A DNA stretch of 64,000 nucleotides from CAWHJN01 sp963829705 (GTDB lineage: Bacteria > Bacteroidota > Rhodothermia > Rhodothermales > BA12): the NCBI GenBank assembly GCA_963829705.1, contig CAWHJN010000005.1, positions 1,426,001-1,490,000 of the forward strand, written 5' to 3'. A program made the translations under genes and the position numbers. This document shows positions 47,742 to 55,882 of this stretch, piece after piece. Under the pieces are notes generated by a model, which was not told the DNA's origin, did not search any database, and saw nothing but the letters and a program-made list of their open reading frames with translations. Each line of letters starts with the position of its first letter. Within the stretch, counting starts at the first letter, position 1.

Positions 47742-48731
47742 ATGCGCGCGCTTCTCCTGTCTCGCACCGCCGACGGCATCCAGCCCGAGGTGCAGTCGCT
47801 CTCCGACACCGACCTGCCCGACGTGGGCGAGGTGGTGGTGGATGTGGCGTATTCGAGCCTCAACTACAAAGACGCTCTTGCCGTGACGGGCAAGGGCAAA
47901 ATCATCCGGGGCGACTACCCCTTCGTGCCTGGCATCGACCTGGCCGGGACGGTCGTGCGCTCGTCCGATGCGCGCTTCGAGACGGGCGACCGCGTGGTGG
48001 GCACCGGCTTCGGTCTCGGCGAGACGCACTGGGGGGGCTACGCGCAGCGGATGCGCGTGCGCGCCGACGGCCTCGTGCCACTGCCCGAGGGCCTTTCGCC
48101 CTTCGAGGCGATGGCGCTGGGTACGGCGGGCTTCACGGCGATGCTGTCCATCCTGGCGCTCGAAGCGCACAACGTGCGGCCCGGCAGGGGCGATGTCGTC
48201 GTGACGGGCGCATCGGGCGGTGTGGGGTCGATTGCCATCCTGCTGCTGGCGCACCTCGGCCACCGCGTCGTGGCGTCGTCGGGGAAAGCCGACGCCGAGG
48301 CGTACCTGCGGTCGCTGGGTGCTGCCGAGCGCATCGGACGCGGCGTGCTGGGCGAGGGGCCGGAGCACGCACTCGAATCGGCCCGGTGGGCCGGGGCCGT
48401 GGACACCGTCGGGGGCAAGACGCTCGCCGCCATCCTGAGCCAGTTGCAGCGCCACGGAAGCGTGGCGGCGTGCGGCCTCGCAGGCGGCGCGGAGCTTCAG
48501 ACGACGGTGATGCCGTTCATCCTGCGCGGCGTCAACCTGCTTGGCATCGACTCGAACACGTGCCCACGCGCCTTCCGCGAGCACGCGTGGCGGCGGCTCA
48601 ACGTGGCCATCCCGCGTCAGGCGCTGGCGGATCTCACGGAGACCGTCGCGCTCGACGCCGTGCCCGCGTGGAGCGAGAAACTCTTGCAGGGCGGCGTGAC
48701 GGGCCGTGTGGTAGTAGACGTGAACGCATGA
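47742..48731 (+). CDS. acuI: AcuI/YhdH-family NADPH-dependent quinone/acryloyl-CoA reductase
   Basis: 329 residues. Medium-chain reductase without zinc ligands. Opens MRALLLSRTADGIQPEVQSLS; VAYSSLNYKDALAVTGKGKIIR and PFVPGIDLAGTVVRS fit the YhdH/AcuI subfamily. The Rossmann domain has VVVTGASGGVGSIAILLLAHLGHRVVASSGK, and the substrate region has LAGGAELQTTVMPFILRGVNLLGIDS. AcuI reduces acryloyl-CoA to propionyl-CoA; the acryloyl-CoA role here is inferred from the family and not from neighbours. Overlaps the next gene by ATGA. Confidence 0.86.
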   Translation: MRALLLSRTADGIQPEVQSLSDTDLPDVGEVVVDVAYSSLNYKDALAVTGKGKIIRGDYPFVPGIDLAGTVVRSSDARFETGDRVVGTGFGLGETHWGGYAQRMRVRADGLVPLPEGLSPFEAMALGTAGFTAMLSILALEAHNVRPGRGDVVVTGASGGVGSIAILLLAHLGHRVVASSGKADAEAYLRSLGAAERIGRGVLGEGPEHALESARWAGAVDTVGGKTLAAILSQLQRHGSVAACGLAGGAELQTTVMPFILRGVNLLGIDSNTCPRAFREHAWRRLNVAIPRQALADLTETVALDAVPAWSEKLLQGGVTGRVVVDVNA

Positions 48732-49906
48732 CGACGATGGCGACGGTTTCTTTCTGGCAGCGCCGCGCCCACGAGCCGGACGTCGGCTGCGACGTGGCCA
48801 TCGTGGGCGGCGGCATCGTTGGTGCCAGCACGGCGTACCACCTGGCGCGGCGCGAACCGGGTGCCCGCATCGTGCTGCTCGACGCAGGTGCCGTGGCGTC
48901 GGGAGCCAGCGGGCGCAACGCGGGCTTCCTCCTCCAGGGCGCCGCCCCCGATCCCGTCTCCGACCACGCGCGCTACGGCGCGGAGCGGGCGCGGCGGCTG
49001 TGGCTCTTTACCCAGGAAACCCGCGACGCCCTCGCGCACGAACTGCACGGCGTGGACATCGGACTCGAAACGACGGGCGCGCTCGTGGTGGCGCACGGCG
49101 AGGAGGAGGACGCCCGTTTGAAAGCGTCGGTGCGGCTGCTGCGGTCAGACGGCGTAGGCGTGGCGTATCTGCCGCCGCGCGAACTCGCCCGCCGCCTCGA
49201 CGCCGAGGGCTTCCGGGGCGGGTTGTACGTGACTTCAGGCGCGGCCCTCGACCCGGTGCGGCTCGTCCGCCACCTCGCGCAGGCGTCCGGGGCCGAGGTG
49301 TTGGCGCACCACCCCGTCGTGTCCATCGAGCAAGCGGGCACGCGCGTCGTCCTCGAAACGCCGCAGCGCCGCGTGTTCGCCTCGCGCGTCGTGCTGGCGA
49401 TGGGGGCGTACCTGCCGCGCCTCGTGCCCGCGCTCGGTGCGTACGTGCGGCCTGTGCGGGCGCAGATGCTCGCCCTCGAACCGTCGAAGACGCGCTGGCT
49501 CTCGCACCCCGTCTACAGCCACGAGGGCTACTTCTACCTGCGGCAGCACCCCTCGGGACACCTGCTCGTGGGCGGCGCGCGGCACCTGCACGAGAAGGAG
49601 GAGGTCGGCTACGAGGACGCCACGACGCCCGCGCTTCAGCAGAGCCTCGAAACGTACCTCCACACGCACTTCCCGCGCACGCGAGGCCTGCGCGTCGAGC
49701 GGCGCTGGAGCGGCACGATGGGTTTCTCGCCCGACGGCCTCCCTGTCGTGGGCGACGTGCCCGGCTGCGATGGGGCCGTCTTTGCCACAGGCTTCACCGG
49801 CCACGGCATGAGCTACGGCTTCCGCTTCGGCAAGCTCATGGCCGAACTCGCCGGCGGCACCGCCGAACCCGCCTACCTCGACCTGTTCGCCGCCGACCGG
49901 TTTTAG
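48728..49906 (+). CDS. FAD-dependent amino-acid/sarcosine oxidase-type oxidoreductase (DadA/DAO family)
   Basis: 392 residues. FAD-binding GG motif CDVAIVGGGIVGASTAYHLARREPGARIVLLDAG, then ASGASGRNAGFLLQG; DAO domain with YVTSGAALDPVRLVRHLAQ, YFYLRQHPSGHLLVGGARHL, and the C-terminal FAD contact GTMGFSPDGLPVVGDVPGCDGAVFATGFTGHGMSYGFRFGKLMAELAGG. It oxidises an amine or amino acid; substrate unknown. The start ATG shares ATGA with acuI. It converges on fumC across a near-perfect palindrome. Confidence 0.85.
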   Translation: MTTMATVSFWQRRAHEPDVGCDVAIVGGGIVGASTAYHLARREPGARIVLLDAGAVASGASGRNAGFLLQGAAPDPVSDHARYGAERARRLWLFTQETRDALAHELHGVDIGLETTGALVVAHGEEEDARLKASVRLLRSDGVGVAYLPPRELARRLDAEGFRGGLYVTSGAALDPVRLVRHLAQASGAEVLAHHPVVSIEQAGTRVVLETPQRRVFASRVVLAMGAYLPRLVPALGAYVRPVRAQMLALEPSKTRWLSHPVYSHEGYFYLRQHPSGHLLVGGARHLHEKEEVGYEDATTPALQQSLETYLHTHFPRTRGLRVERRWSGTMGFSPDGLPVVGDVPGCDGAVFATGFTGHGMSYGFRFGKLMAELAGGTAEPAYLDLFAADRF

Positions 49907-49910
49907 AGCA

Positions 49911-49938
49911 GGTAGGTACGGGGTACCCCATACCTACC
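49911..49938. terminator. 28-bp palindrome between convergent genes
   Basis: GGTAGGTA-c-GGGG-TA-CCCC-a-TACCTACC, symmetric apart from one base. It lies four bases after the oxidoreductase stop and 11 bases before the end of fumC. It could form a cruciform or a two-way RNA hairpin, with no T tract on either strand. Confidence 0.55.
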
Positions 49939-49949
49939 CGCGACCCCGG

Positions 49950-51344
49950 TCACGCGCCCGGAATGCCCGGCTCGGTCATCTCGCGCACGTCCAGCACGGC
50001 GTCGAGGTCTTCGTCCGTCGCCAGGTTCAGCTCGCGGACGACCTCGCGGACGCTCTTGCGCTCGGCAGCGGCTTTTTTGGCGACCTTCGAGGCCAGGTCG
50101 TAGCCCAGCGTGCGGTTGAGGGCCGTGGCGATGGCGGGGTTGCGTTCGAGCAGTTCGCGGCAGCGGTCGCGGTTGGCCTCGATGCCTTCGAGGCATTTTT
50201 CGCGGAAGGCGTCGAGGCTCGTCGTCAGGATGTCGATGCTCTCGAGCATCGCGTGCGTCATCACAGGCATCATCACGTTGAGCTCGAAGTTGCCCATCGC
50301 GCCGCTGACGGTGATCGTGGTGTGGTTGCCCATCACGCGCGCGCACACCATCATCATCGACTCGCTCATCACCGGGTTGACCTTGCCCGGCATGATGGAC
50401 GAGCCGGGCTGGAGACTCGGCAGGCGGATCTCGGCCAGCCCGCTCGTGGGGCCGCTCGACAGGTGGCGGATGTCGTTGGCGATTTTCATCAGCGACACGG
50501 CCAGCGTGTTGAGCGCGCCTGCGGCCATCACGTAGGCGTCTTTGGCACTCTGCGCCTCGAAGTGGTCGTCGGCCTCGCGGAAAGGAAGCCCTGTCATGTC
50601 GCTGAGGTACGCGATGGCTTTCTCGGCAAACCCCTGCGGCGTGTTGATGCCCGTGCCGGTGGCCGTGCCGCCGAGGGCCAACTCGGCCAGCTCGTCGGAC
50701 GCCTGCCGCACGCGCCGGATGCCGTGGGCGATCTGCGCGGCGAAGCCCCCGAACTCCTGCCCCAGCCGCACGGGCGTGGCGTCCATCAGGTGCGTGCGCC
50801 CGCTCTTGACGACGTCGTCGAACTCATCGGCCTTGCGGCGGAGGGCGCCCTCGAAGCGCGTCAGCGCGGGCACCAGGCCCTCTTCGAGCGCGATGCGTGC
50901 GGCCACGTGCATGGCCGTCGGGATCACGTCGTTAGACGACTGCGACATGTTCACGTCGTCGTTCGGGTGGATGGCGTGCGGGTCGTCGCCCGAGGCCAGC
51001 GAGGCGGCGCGGGCGATGACCTCGTTGGCGTTCATGTTGGTCGAGGTGCCGCTGCCCGTCTGGAAGATGTCCAGCACGAAGTGCGCGTCGAGATCGCCTG
51101 AGGCCACCTGCCGCGACGCCTTGATGATGGCCTCGGCCTCGTCAGCAGGCAGGATGCCGAGGTCGCGGTTGCTCATCGCCGCGGCGGCCTTCACGAAGCC
51201 CAGCGCCTGAATGAAGCGCCGCCCGAAGCGGAGGTCGGAGATGGGAAAGTTGTCGCGCGCGCGTTGCGTCTGCGCGCCATAAAGCGCGTCGGTGGGAACG
51301 GAGACGTCGCCGAGCGAATCGGTTTCGGTGCGGAAGTCAGACAT
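49950..51344 (-). CDS. fumC: Class II fumarate hydratase
   Basis: 464 residues. Interconverts fumarate and malate. Signature GSSIMPGKVNPVMSESMMMVCARVMG (residues about 313-338, superfamily signature), with TGSGTSTNMNANEVIARAA, NDDVNMSQSSNDVIPTAMHVAARIAL, GRTHLMDATPVRLGQEFGGFA and GTATGTGINTPQGFAEKAI. Opens FRTETDSLGDVSVPTDALYGAQTQRA, the standard class II N-terminus. Monocistronic between a divergent L,D-transpeptidase gene and the convergent oxidoreductase. The 255-base gap before its start has no gene; it contains a GTGGGTCGTGGGC direct-repeat-like tract. Confidence 0.96.
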   Translation of the reverse strand: MSDFRTETDSLGDVSVPTDALYGAQTQRARDNFPISDLRFGRRFIQALGFVKAAAAMSNRDLGILPADEAEAIIKASRQVASGDLDAHFVLDIFQTGSGTSTNMNANEVIARAASLASGDDPHAIHPNDDVNMSQSSNDVIPTAMHVAARIALEEGLVPALTRFEGALRRKADEFDDVVKSGRTHLMDATPVRLGQEFGGFAAQIAHGIRRVRQASDELAELALGGTATGTGINTPQGFAEKAIAYLSDMTGLPFREADDHFEAQSAKDAYVMAAGALNTLAVSLMKIANDIRHLSSGPTSGLAEIRLPSLQPGSSIMPGKVNPVMSESMMMVCARVMGNHTTITVSGAMGNFELNVMMPVMTHAMLESIDILTTSLDAFREKCLEGIEANRDRCRELLERNPAIATALNRTLGYDLASKVAKKAAAERKSVREVVRELNLATDEDLDAVLDVREMTEPGIPGA

Positions 51345-51599
51345 GGATGGCGTAGGGAAAAGGCAGAGCGTTCAAGATAGCCAGCACAATCGTGGGCAAT
51401 GCGTCAAATCGGTCGTGGGTCGTGGGCAAGAGATTCCTCGGCGCTCAGTCCCTTACCAGACCACCGGGCCGTCGGGGAACACGTACGACCTGTGCCTCTG
51501 AGGACGCAACGTTCCGGTACGCCGGGCGCATACAGACGGCATGTTGTTTGACCACTGGAGGAAGGCGACACTATTTTCACGTCGTAACCGCCCCGCCCG

Positions 51600-52355
51600 A
51601 TGCGCCTGTTCGTCCCGCTCGCCCTGCTCGTGCTGCTCGCCGCAGCCTCGTTCCTCGCGCCGCCCGCGGCCGCACCATGGGCACCTTTTTCCGAAGGCGC
51701 GCCGCACTACCTGCTGGAGCAGACGATGCTCTACCGCCGGGCCGACTCGCTGTTGCCTGTCACCCGGCTGCCGTTCCGCACGACGCTTTTCAAGATCGCA
51801 TCGGAAGGCGCGTGGACGCAGGTGCGGACGGCGGAGGGCGACGTGGGCTACGTCTACGGAGCCGTGCTCTCGAACGCCTGGGTGCGCGTCTCCAAGCACG
51901 ACAAGAAGCTGTATCTGTACGAAGGCGGTACGCTCGTCACGACCTACGCCGCGGATTTCGGCTATAACCCCGTCGCCGACAAGCGGCAGCGTGGATCGGC
52001 CCTGAGCCGCGACCACTGGCGCACGCCCGAGGGCACGTTCTTCGTCGTCGAGCGCAACGCCCGCAGCCAGTTCTACAAGGCCTTCCTGCTCAACTACCCC
52101 ACCGCCGAAGACGCCCGGCGCGGCTTCGCCGATGGCCTCATCTCGCGGCGCGACCACGACGCCATCGTGGAGGCCGAGGCTGGTTTCCGGCGTCCGCCGA
52201 TGAACACGCCGCTGGGTGGCATGATCGAGATCCACGGCAAAGGGACTGGCGCGGGCGTCAACTGGACGCAGGGCTGTGTGGCCGTTCGCAACGACGACAT
52301 CGATGCGCTCTGGACGCACGTCCACACCGGCACGCCCGTCGTGATCGAGCACTGA
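51600..52355 (+). CDS. L,D-transpeptidase (YkuD) with SH3-like domain
   Basis: 251 residues. Signal peptide or anchor RLFVPLALLVLLAAASFLAPP; SH3-like segment about 36-93 (LYRRADSLLPVTRLPFRTTL, VRTAEGDVGYVYGAVL); YkuD domain about 94-250 (VRVSKHDKKLYLYEGGTLV) with catalytic His212 in MIEIHGKGTG and Cys226 in WTQGCVAVRNDDID. Forms 3-3 cross-links in peptidoglycan or attaches proteins to it, in the periplasm. ATG 51600 sits directly before the signal peptide. Divergent from fumC. Confidence 0.9.
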   Translation: MRLFVPLALLVLLAAASFLAPPAAAPWAPFSEGAPHYLLEQTMLYRRADSLLPVTRLPFRTTLFKIASEGAWTQVRTAEGDVGYVYGAVLSNAWVRVSKHDKKLYLYEGGTLVTTYAADFGYNPVADKRQRGSALSRDHWRTPEGTFFVVERNARSQFYKAFLLNYPTAEDARRGFADGLISRRDHDAIVEAEAGFRRPPMNTPLGGMIEIHGKGTGAGVNWTQGCVAVRNDDIDALWTHVHTGTPVVIEH

Positions 52356-52450
52356 GGATTCGCTCGAAGCACAAGGCGCCGCTGGTGCTTGCGGCGCGTG
52401 GCCTCTGTGCAGGATCTTATGCTGCTCAACTCTCCGTAACCCGCTGTCCG

Positions 52451-53077
52451 ATGGAGGCTGTTTCCACGCGCGCCTACACGTCCCCGAACCACCACAAGTA
52501 CAACGGGCACAACCGGTTCTACATGCACCATCTCGAGCGCTTCATGCAGGCGTACACCGAGATGCTCGCGGCCACCGAACCCGCCACCGTGCTCGACGCC
52601 GGTTGCGGCGAGGGCTATGCGACGGATTTCATGGCGCGCCTGTTGCCCGGCGTGCAGTTCACCGGCATCGACCTGAGCGGTGAAGCGGTGGCGTTCGCGC
52701 GGGAGCAGTTCGGCGAGGCGGCGACGTTCGAGCAGGGCAGCCTGTACGAGCTGCCATTCGCCGACGGCCACTTCGACGCCGTCGTGTGCTCGGAAGTGCT
52801 CGAACACCTCGACCATCCTGAAAAGGCACTGGCCGAGCTGGCCCGTGTAGCCCGCCACCACGTGCTGCTCACCGTGCCGCGCGAGCCCATCTTCAAGTGG
52901 CTCAACGACCTGGGCCGCGCCCTCGGCTTCAGCCCCGACCCTGGCCACGTCAACTTCTGGACGCCAAAAAGCTTCGAGCACTTCGTGCGCGCCCACTTCG
53001 ACGCGGGCACGTTCTGCACGCACGGCATCTACCAGATCGCGCTCGTACCCGTCTCGTCCTACCGCGGGCGGCCGTGA
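52451..53077 (+). CDS. SAM-dependent methyltransferase (Methyltransf_11 type)
   Basis: 208 residues. Class I methyltransferase: motif I VLDAGCGEGYATDFMARLLPG, motif II FTGIDLSGEAVAFAREQFG, FEQGSLYELPFADGHFDAVVCSEVLEHLDHPEKAL (motifs III/IV). N-terminal TSPNHHKYNGHNRFYMHHLERFMQAY precedes. Substrate unknown; methyltransferases of this layout act on lipids, quinones or glycans. ATG 52451 avoids an extra 22-residue leader of no family similarity. 52 bases ahead of the NfeD pair. Confidence 0.85.
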   Translation: MEAVSTRAYTSPNHHKYNGHNRFYMHHLERFMQAYTEMLAATEPATVLDAGCGEGYATDFMARLLPGVQFTGIDLSGEAVAFAREQFGEAATFEQGSLYELPFADGHFDAVVCSEVLEHLDHPEKALAELARVARHHVLLTVPREPIFKWLNDLGRALGFSPDPGHVNFWTPKSFEHFVRAHFDAGTFCTHGIYQIALVPVSSYRGRP

Positions 53078-53129
53078 ATCCTGCAGCGGGAGGCCGCGTA
53101 GGCGACAGAGACACCTTTCTGCCACCACG

Positions 53130-54506
53130 ATGCGCCTGCTTGCTTTTCTGATGTTGCTGCTGGCCGTGCCCGGTGCGCGTGGGCAGACCAGCGACGCCTC
53201 CGACGCGCTCACCTTCACGCCCCCTCTTCCGCTCGGCCCCGCCTTCGTCGTGCCGGTCGACGGCATGATCGACAACGGGCTGTCGAAATACATCGACCGG
53301 GCGCTTACCGAGGCCGAGGACGGCGGCGCGTCGCTCGTCGTCTTCCACGTCAACACCTTCGGCGGATTGGTCGATGCCGCCGACGCGATCCGGCAGCGCA
53401 TCCTGCGCTCGACCGTCCCCACGCTCGCCTTCGTGGACCACAACGCCATCTCGGCGGGCGCGCTCATCTCGTACGCCGCCGACAAGATCGTGATGTCGCC
53501 CGGCAGCACGTTTGGCGCAGCGACCGTCGTGGAGGGCATGGGCGGCGAGGCAGCACCTGACAAGTACCAGAGCGCCATGCGCGCGCTCATGCGGGCCACG
53601 GCGGAGGAAAACGGGCGCGACCCGCGCATCGCCGAGGCGATGGTGGATGAGCGCATCGCCATCGACGGTATCACGGTGGAAGGCGAGGTCATCACGCTGT
53701 CGGCGGAGGAAGCCCTCAAACTCGGCGTCGCCGACGCCATCCTGCCGAGCGTCGAAGCGGCTGTGGTAGCCGCGGGGCTGGCCGACCACGATATCGTCAA
53801 CCACGACGCGTCGATGGTCGAGCGCGCGCTGCGCTTTTTTGGCTCGCCCGTCGTCCAGTCCATCCTCATGCTGATGATGATGGGGGGCCTGTATTTCGAG
53901 CTTCAGTCGCCCGGCGTGGGTTTTCCCGGACTGATGGCCGCGCTGGGCGCGCTGGCGTTTTTCGCGCCATCGTATGCCCTCGGGCTCGTCGAAAGCTGGG
54001 AGATCGTGCTGTTCTTCATCGGCGTGATCCTGCTCGCGGTCGAGATTTTCGTGCTGCCGGGCTTCGGCGTCGCGGGCGTACTGGGCTCGCTGCTCGTGAT
54101 CGTGTCGCTGGGCTTCGCGCTCGTCGCCAACGTGGGCCTGGCGTTCCCCATCGAGGGCCTGCGGCCTGCGATCTGGACGATGGCGATCACGCTGGTACTG
54201 CTCGTGCTGCTCGTGTTCTCGGCGAGTCGCTACCTGCCACAGTCGCAGCAGATGAACCGGCTGGTATTGCAGGACGCCATTGAGCAGGGCGAGGAGACGC
54301 GGTTCCTGCCGTATGCCATGGTGGGGCAGAAAGGCGTGGCCCTCTCGACGCTCCGCCCCTCGGGCACCGTCCAACTCGACGGACGCCGCGTGGATGCCGT
54401 CTCGACGGGCGAGTTCGTCCTTCCTGGCACGCCTGTTGAAGTGGTGCGCGTACACGCGGGGCACGTAGCCGTGCAGCCCGTCGTTTCTCAGTCGCTCCCG
54501 GCCTGA
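53130..54506 (+). CDS. nfeD: NfeD-family membrane serine protease (long, ClpP-like form)
   Basis: 458 residues. Signal peptide RLLAFLMLLLAVPGARGQ; ClpP-class Ser-Lys protease domain about 38-225 with Ser108 in NAISAGALISYAAD and Lys145 in PDKYQSAM (spacing similar to the Ser97/Lys138 pair of the Pyrococcus stomatin protease). Four to six membrane segments run about 235-370 (VVQSILMLMMMGGLYFELQSPG, LVESWEIVLFFIGVILLAVEIF, TMAITLVLLVLLVFSASRYL). The soluble NfeD beta-barrel domain comes last (VALSTLRPSGTVQLDGRRVD). Usually works with an SPFH/stomatin protein, but none is adjacent. Confidence 0.9.
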   Translation: MRLLAFLMLLLAVPGARGQTSDASDALTFTPPLPLGPAFVVPVDGMIDNGLSKYIDRALTEAEDGGASLVVFHVNTFGGLVDAADAIRQRILRSTVPTLAFVDHNAISAGALISYAADKIVMSPGSTFGAATVVEGMGGEAAPDKYQSAMRALMRATAEENGRDPRIAEAMVDERIAIDGITVEGEVITLSAEEALKLGVADAILPSVEAAVVAAGLADHDIVNHDASMVERALRFFGSPVVQSILMLMMMGGLYFELQSPGVGFPGLMAALGALAFFAPSYALGLVESWEIVLFFIGVILLAVEIFVLPGFGVAGVLGSLLVIVSLGFALVANVGLAFPIEGLRPAIWTMAITLVLLVLLVFSASRYLPQSQQMNRLVLQDAIEQGEETRFLPYAMVGQKGVALSTLRPSGTVQLDGRRVDAVSTGEFVLPGTPVEVVRVHAGHVAVQPVVSQSLPA

Positions 54507-54513
54507 CGTTCAC

Positions 54514-54993
54514 ATGGAAGTCTTCCTGCCTCTGCTGTTCATCCTCCTCGGACTGGTGCTCATCGCCGTCGAGGTCTACGTGGTGCCCGGCTTCAACGTC
54601 GTGGGGCTGTTCGGCTTCCTGAGCATCATCTTCGGCATCGGCTACACCTTCACGCAGCACGGGCTGACAGGCGGCATCGTGGCGACGATGGGCACGCTCG
54701 GGCTGGGGTCGGCGCTGTTTTACGTGCTCTGGCGCAGCGGCGCGTGGAACCGCTTCGTACTGTCGACGAGCCTCGCACCCGACCGCGCGCTCGTGGAATC
54801 GACCGAGCAGACGCGCAGCCGCTACCTCGGGCAGGCCGGCGTGGCCGTGACGCCGCTGCGCCCCACGGGCGTCGCCCTCATCGACGGCGAGCGGCTCGAA
54901 GTGGTCACCGAGGGCGAGTTCATCGCCACCGGCTCGCGTGTGAAGGTCGTGGCGATGGACCGCCGCCGCTTTTTCGTCCGCCTCGACGACTGA
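54514..54993 (+). CDS. Short NfeD-like membrane protein
   Basis: 159 residues, no protease domain. Two or three membrane helices (FLPLLFILLGLVLIAVEVYVV, VVGLFGFLSIIFGIGYTFTQ, GIVATMGTLGLGSALFYVL), then an OB-fold NfeD domain (YLGQAGVAVTPLRPTGVALIDGERLEVVTEGEFIATGSRVKVV). It starts eight bases after the long NfeD gene and looks like a duplicated or split membrane-OB module. Bacterial pairs of long and short NfeD are known. No stomatin gene follows. Confidence 0.85.
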   Translation: MEVFLPLLFILLGLVLIAVEVYVVPGFNVVGLFGFLSIIFGIGYTFTQHGLTGGIVATMGTLGLGSALFYVLWRSGAWNRFVLSTSLAPDRALVESTEQTRSRYLGQAGVAVTPLRPTGVALIDGERLEVVTEGEFIATGSRVKVVAMDRRRFFVRLDD

Positions 54994-55043
54994 GCGGGGA
55001 AGTCGAAGCGCGAAAGGGGGAACGCGGAAGGGAGAAAGGCGAG

Positions 55044-55067
55044 GTAGGGGTGCAATTCGTTGCGCCC
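55044..55067. repeat. GTAGGG-family palindrome, GTGCAA variant
   Basis: GTAGGGGTGCAA-ttcg-TTGCGCCC, stem with one G-T. It follows the AAGTCGAAGCGCGAAAGG tract behind the short NfeD gene. The second copy in the same gap is at 55094. Confidence 0.55.
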
Positions 55068-55093
55068 AGGTCGAGAAGCGGATGCGGGCTGTT

Positions 55094-55121
55094 GTAGGGA
55101 CGTACCGCGGCACGTCCCTAC
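55094..55121. repeat. GTAGGG-family palindrome, GACGT variant
   Basis: Arms GTAGGGACGTACC and GGCACGTCCCTAC, one mismatch in 13, 39 bases before the lipoprotein start. Same centre and arms as the copy at 38400. Confidence 0.7.
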
Positions 55122-55159
55122 ATTCCATATCGTTCACCTCCGAAATCCGACATTCACGT

Positions 55160-55882
55160 ATGCGCGCTTTTCTGCCCCTGTTCAGCCTGCTCCTTCTCGC
55201 CGCGTGCGGCGGCGCGTCCGACCCCGTCACGGTGCCCGATGGCTGGGTGCGCGACGGGGCGTACTTCTGGAAGGCTGACGTAGACACGACGGGCCTTTTC
55301 CGCGACCTCGAAACGCTCGATGCGATGGGGCTGGCGGGCGAGGCGGGCAACGACGACCGCCGGGCGTTCGTCGAGCGCAACCTCAAGCGCAACCTGCTCG
55401 TGCTCTACCGCCACCAGCCTGAAATCGTCGATTCGCTATTCGAGGAGATCGCCATGCCGCTCATCGACGGTGCTGACCTCGGCGGTTCGCTCAACGAAGC
55501 CGTGGCCAACCTGGAAAAACCCGCCGGGCAGGCCATCGGGCAGCGCTTCAAGCAGCCCATCCCCATGCGCGACGTGAAGACGGAGACGTCGTACGTTTTC
55601 CCGGACAGCCTCCAGAAGACCATCGGCGCGGCGCGGGTGCGTCTTCAGGTCGCCCTCGACGCCCAGGGCGATCCGCTCGCCATCGAGGTGCTCGAACCCG
55701 TCAACCCGACGCTCGACCTCATCGCCGTGCGGACGGCGACGGAGCAGCACTGGCAGCGTATCTACCTGTACCGCGACCGCGAGTGGATTGGCATTCCGGG
55801 CTGGGTGCGCTACAACGTCGTCTTCGGCGATCCGCGTGAGATCGTAGCGCCCGAGGCAGAAACGCCTGCGGAGGCGTCGTGA
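55160..55882 (+). CDS. Lipoprotein with TonB-C-like domain
   Basis: 240 residues. Type II signal peptide FLPLFSLLLLAACGG (lipobox LAAC). Middle region helical and charged (VERNLKRNLLVLYRHQPEIVDSLFEEIAMPLIDG). The stretch IGAARVRLQVALDAQGDPLAIEVLEPVNPTLDLIAVRTATEQHWQRIYLYRD shows the strand-turn-strand pattern of TonB C-terminal domains (ARVRLQV ... PLAIEVLEP). The similarity is partial and the usual C-terminal strand end is unclear. It is coupled to the MscS gene through GTGA overlap. Function unknown. Confidence 0.72.
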   Translation: MRAFLPLFSLLLLAACGGASDPVTVPDGWVRDGAYFWKADVDTTGLFRDLETLDAMGLAGEAGNDDRRAFVERNLKRNLLVLYRHQPEIVDSLFEEIAMPLIDGADLGGSLNEAVANLEKPAGQAIGQRFKQPIPMRDVKTETSYVFPDSLQKTIGAARVRLQVALDAQGDPLAIEVLEPVNPTLDLIAVRTATEQHWQRIYLYRDREWIGIPGWVRYNVVFGDPREIVAPEAETPAEAS

